Assembly (NCBI GenBank): GCA_022577435.1
Contig: JAKOON010000003.1
Location: 6,197,001-6,261,000, forward strand
DNA from: Embiotoca jacksoni
Taxonomy: Eukaryota; Chordata; Actinopteri; Embiotocidae
Length of the DNA stretch: 64,000 bases
Direction of reading: 5' to 3'
A program made the position numbers and the translations under genes. Below, piece after piece: positions 62,101 through 64,000 of the stretch. Positions within the stretch are counted from its first letter, which is position 1; each line of letters begins with the position of its first letter. The notes under the pieces were generated by a model. That model did no database searches and was not told where the DNA came from. It saw only the letters and a program-made list of their open reading frames with translations.

Positions 62101-63731
62101 TGACTTGAAGCCACTTTGTTCATGTAGTTTATCCCATTTGCCATAGTACTGATGAAGAAATTTGTTCGTAAACACTTAGTTTAAGCCGTGGCGCTGTGAT
62201 GCAGTTTTATATTAGGCTGAGAAAGTGAGACTTGAAATGCTGTTTTCTGTCTAATTGCAGACACAAAGTGAAGCCACATTGGCCATGTAGTGTATCCCAT
62301 TTACTGTTGAAGAAATTTGTTCAGAAACACTTATTTTAAGCCGTGGCACTGTATTGCAGTTTTATGCTGTTTTTGAGCTTCTCTCGCTGAGATAAGGCTG
62401 TTTTTGAAACATTGTGTTTCCTGTGAAATTGTCCACACAAAGTGACTTGAAGCCACTTTGTCCATGTAGTTTATCCCATTTGCCATAGTACTGATGAAGA
62501 AATTTGTTCGTAAACACTTAGTTTAAGCCGTGGCGCTGTGATGCAGTTTTACATTAGGCTGAGAAAGTGAGACTTGAAATGCTGTTTTCTGTGTAATTGC
62601 AGATACAAAGTGAAGCCACGTTGGCCATGTAGTGTATCCCATTTGCTGATGAAGAAATTTGTTCGTAAACACTTAGTTTAAGCCGTGGCACTGTAATGCA
62701 GTTTTACGCTGTTTTTGAGCTTCTCTCGCTGAGATAAGGCTGTTTTTGAAACATTGTGTTTCCTGTGAAATTGTCCACACAAAGTGACTTGAAGCCACTT
62801 TGTCCATGTAGTTTATCCCATTTGCCATAGTACTGATGAAGAAATTTGTTCGTAAACACTTAGTTTAAGCCGTGGCGCTGTGATGCAGTTTTACATTAGG
62901 CTGAGAAAGTGAGACTTAAAATGCTGTTTTCTGTCTAATTGCAGACACAAAGTGAAGCCACATTGGCCATATAGTGTATCCCATTTACTGTTGAAGAAAT
63001 TTGTTCAGAAACACTTAGTTTAAGCCGTGGCACTGCAATGCAGTTTTATGCTGTTTTTGAGCTTCTCTCGCTGAGATAAGGCTGTTTTTGAAACATTGTG
63101 TTTCCTGTGAAATTGTCCACACAAAGTGACTTGAAACCACTTTGTCCATGTAGTTTATCCCATTTGCCATAGTACTGATGAAGAAATTTGTTCGTAAACA
63201 CTTAATTTAAGACGTGGCACTGTAATGTAGTTTTACGCTGTTTTTGAGCTTCTCTCGCTGAGATAAGGCTGTTTTTGAAACATTGTGTTTCCTGTGTAAT
63301 TGTCCACACAAAGTGACTTGAAACCGCTTTGCCCATGTAGTGTATCCCATTTACCAAAGTTCTGAGTATGAAACTTGTTTGTAAACACTTAGTTTAAGCC
63401 GTGGCGCTGTGATGCAGTTTTACATTAGGCTGAGAAAGTGAGACTTGAAATGCTGTTTTCTGTGTAATTGCAGATACAATGTGAAGCCACATTGGCCATG
63501 TAGTGTATCCCATTTACTGATGAAGAAATTGTTCGTAAACACTTAGTTTAAGCCGTGGCACTGTAATGCAGTTTTATGCTGTTTTTGAGCTTCTCTCGCT
63601 GAAATAAGGCTGTTTTTGAAACATTGTGTTTCCTGTGAAATTGTCCACACAAAGTGACTTGAAACCACTTTGGCCATGTAGCTTACCCCAATTGCCATAA
63701 TTCTAAGTAGGAAACTTGTTTGTAAACACTT
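59164..63731. repeat. Standard C-headed HOR with an 11-bp deletion: 26 monomers, 4568 bp
   Basis: Same 26 monomers as 53154-57732. The first monomer is composite: it opens like the one that normally follows the 160-bp class (GCCATGGCACTG, CTGAGATAAGG) and turns into the first C monomer by GTTCACAC at 59262. Length is 4579 minus 11, fully explained by the deletion near 61023. Private changes include GGCTTTGTAG at 61421-61430. Confidence 0.92.
61018..61029. other. 11-bp deletion removing most of the GAAACA-TTG-TGTTTC dyad
   Basis: The sequence reads CTGTTTTTGTTCCTGTGAAA where the sister HORs read CTGTTTTTGAAACATTGTG then TTTCCTGTG. The missing AAACATTGTGT is most of the dyad. This single event accounts for the 11-bp length difference between the 59164 and 53154 HOR units. 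Other A and C long monomers keep the region, so the deletion is private and probably recent. Confidence 0.9.
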
Positions 63732-64000
63732 AGTTTAAGCCGTGGAGCTGTAATGCAGTTTTATGCTGTTTTTGAGCTTCTCTCGCTGAAATAAGGCTGT
63801 TTTTGAAACATTGTGTTTCCTGTGAAATTGTTCACACAAAGTGACTTGAAACCACTTTGGCCATGTAGTTTATCCCCATTGCCATAGTTCTAAGTAGGAA
63901 ACTTGTTAGTAAAGACTTAGTTGAAGCCATGGCTCTGTGATGCAGTTTTACATTAGGCTGAGAAAGTGAGATATGAAATACTGTTTTCTGAGAATTTGTG
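63732..64000. repeat. Start of the next C-headed HOR, cut by the window edge
   Basis: One full 187-bp C monomer (63732-63918) and the first 82 bases of the following C short monomer, marked by GTTGAAGCCATGGCTCTG and GATATGAAATACTG, match the head start of 53154, 48692 and 43739. The array evidently continues past base 64000. Confidence 0.93.

Larger units (their letters stand above)
1..64000. repeat. Satellite DNA array filling the entire window (about 367 head-to-tail monomers)
   Basis: The anchor AGTTTAAGCC(G/A)TGG recurs every 154-188 bp from base 1 to base 63919 with no interruption and no inversion. Monomer lengths summed by hand land exactly on each later anchor, so no unexplained insertion remains. 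No transposon ends, target-site duplications, poly-A tails, telomeric repeats or microsatellites were seen. Open frames are short (103 codons at most) and recur because the repeat recurs, so no coding region is annotated. Multi-monomer HORs and near-identical distant copies are the usual signature of centromeric or pericentromeric satellite; that location is inferred. I do not recognise the family. A 187-bp monomer counted by hand is 38% GC. Confidence 0.97.

Noticed and set aside
1..64000. CRISPR array (regular repeats)
   Set aside because: There are no short constant repeats with unique spacers; the whole 155-187 bp unit repeats, and the monomers contain no variable spacer.

Overview
The whole 64 kb window is one uninterrupted tandem satellite DNA array. 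I see no gene, RNA gene, transposon, microsatellite or unique sequence anywhere in it. Every monomer points the same way, and each can be phased on the anchor AGTTTAAGCC(G/A)TGG. Walking that anchor by hand gives about 367 complete monomers plus one cut at the right edge. Length classes are 187, 185, 168, 160, 155 and 154 bp, with a few 1-bp outliers. A counted 187-bp monomer is about 38% GC. This architecture is typical of eukaryotic centromeric or pericentromeric heterochromatin: nucleosome-scale monomers, multi-monomer higher-order repeats (HORs) and near-identical copies thousands of bases apart. Many monomer-type differences are CpG versus TpG/CpA changes, which fits a genome with CpG methylation such as a vertebrate or a plant. 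I do not recognise the satellite family and cannot name the species. No canonical CENP-B box was seen.

Monomer system. Most length classes follow from three indels relative to the longest form: a 19-bp difference in the front half, a 5-bp ACTTG block and an 8-bp block near the end. A (187 bp) has all three blocks. B (155 bp) lacks all three. Hybrids with a B-like front and A-like tail are 168 bp, and those lacking the front and end blocks but keeping ACTTG are 160 bp. A third family, C (187 and 168 bp), is marked by GTGGAGCTG or GCCATGGCG openings and TTACCCCAATTGCC or TAAGTAGGAAAC tails.

Layout. 1-31605 is mainly alternating A/B (342-bp dimer). It contains three consecutive HOR units at 2234-7062 (28 monomers, 4829 bp), 7063-11022 (23 monomers, 3960 bp) and 11023-15510 (26 monomers, 4488 bp). 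Rearranged blocks follow at 15511-20640, then a 9-monomer, 1536-bp unit in tandem at 20641-22176 and 22177-23712, then further rearranged copies to 31605. 31606-35183 is the first C-rich block (20 monomers, 3578 bp). 35184-40160 returns to A/B. From 40161 to the end the array consists of C-headed HOR units starting at 40161, 43739, 48692, 53154, 57733 (truncated), 59164 and 63732 (cut by the window). The standard right-hand unit is a 26-mer of 4579 bp: a 16-monomer C-rich head plus a 10-monomer tail derived from the A/B array.

The most interesting structure is sub-monomer. Each A monomer carries two closely spaced perfect dyads, and a subset of B monomers has a single-base variant that restores a perfect dyad. 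The clearest sporadic deletion in the window removes most of one of these dyads. Evolution of the array looks like unequal exchange in whole-monomer steps, with front/tail exchange between monomer classes.
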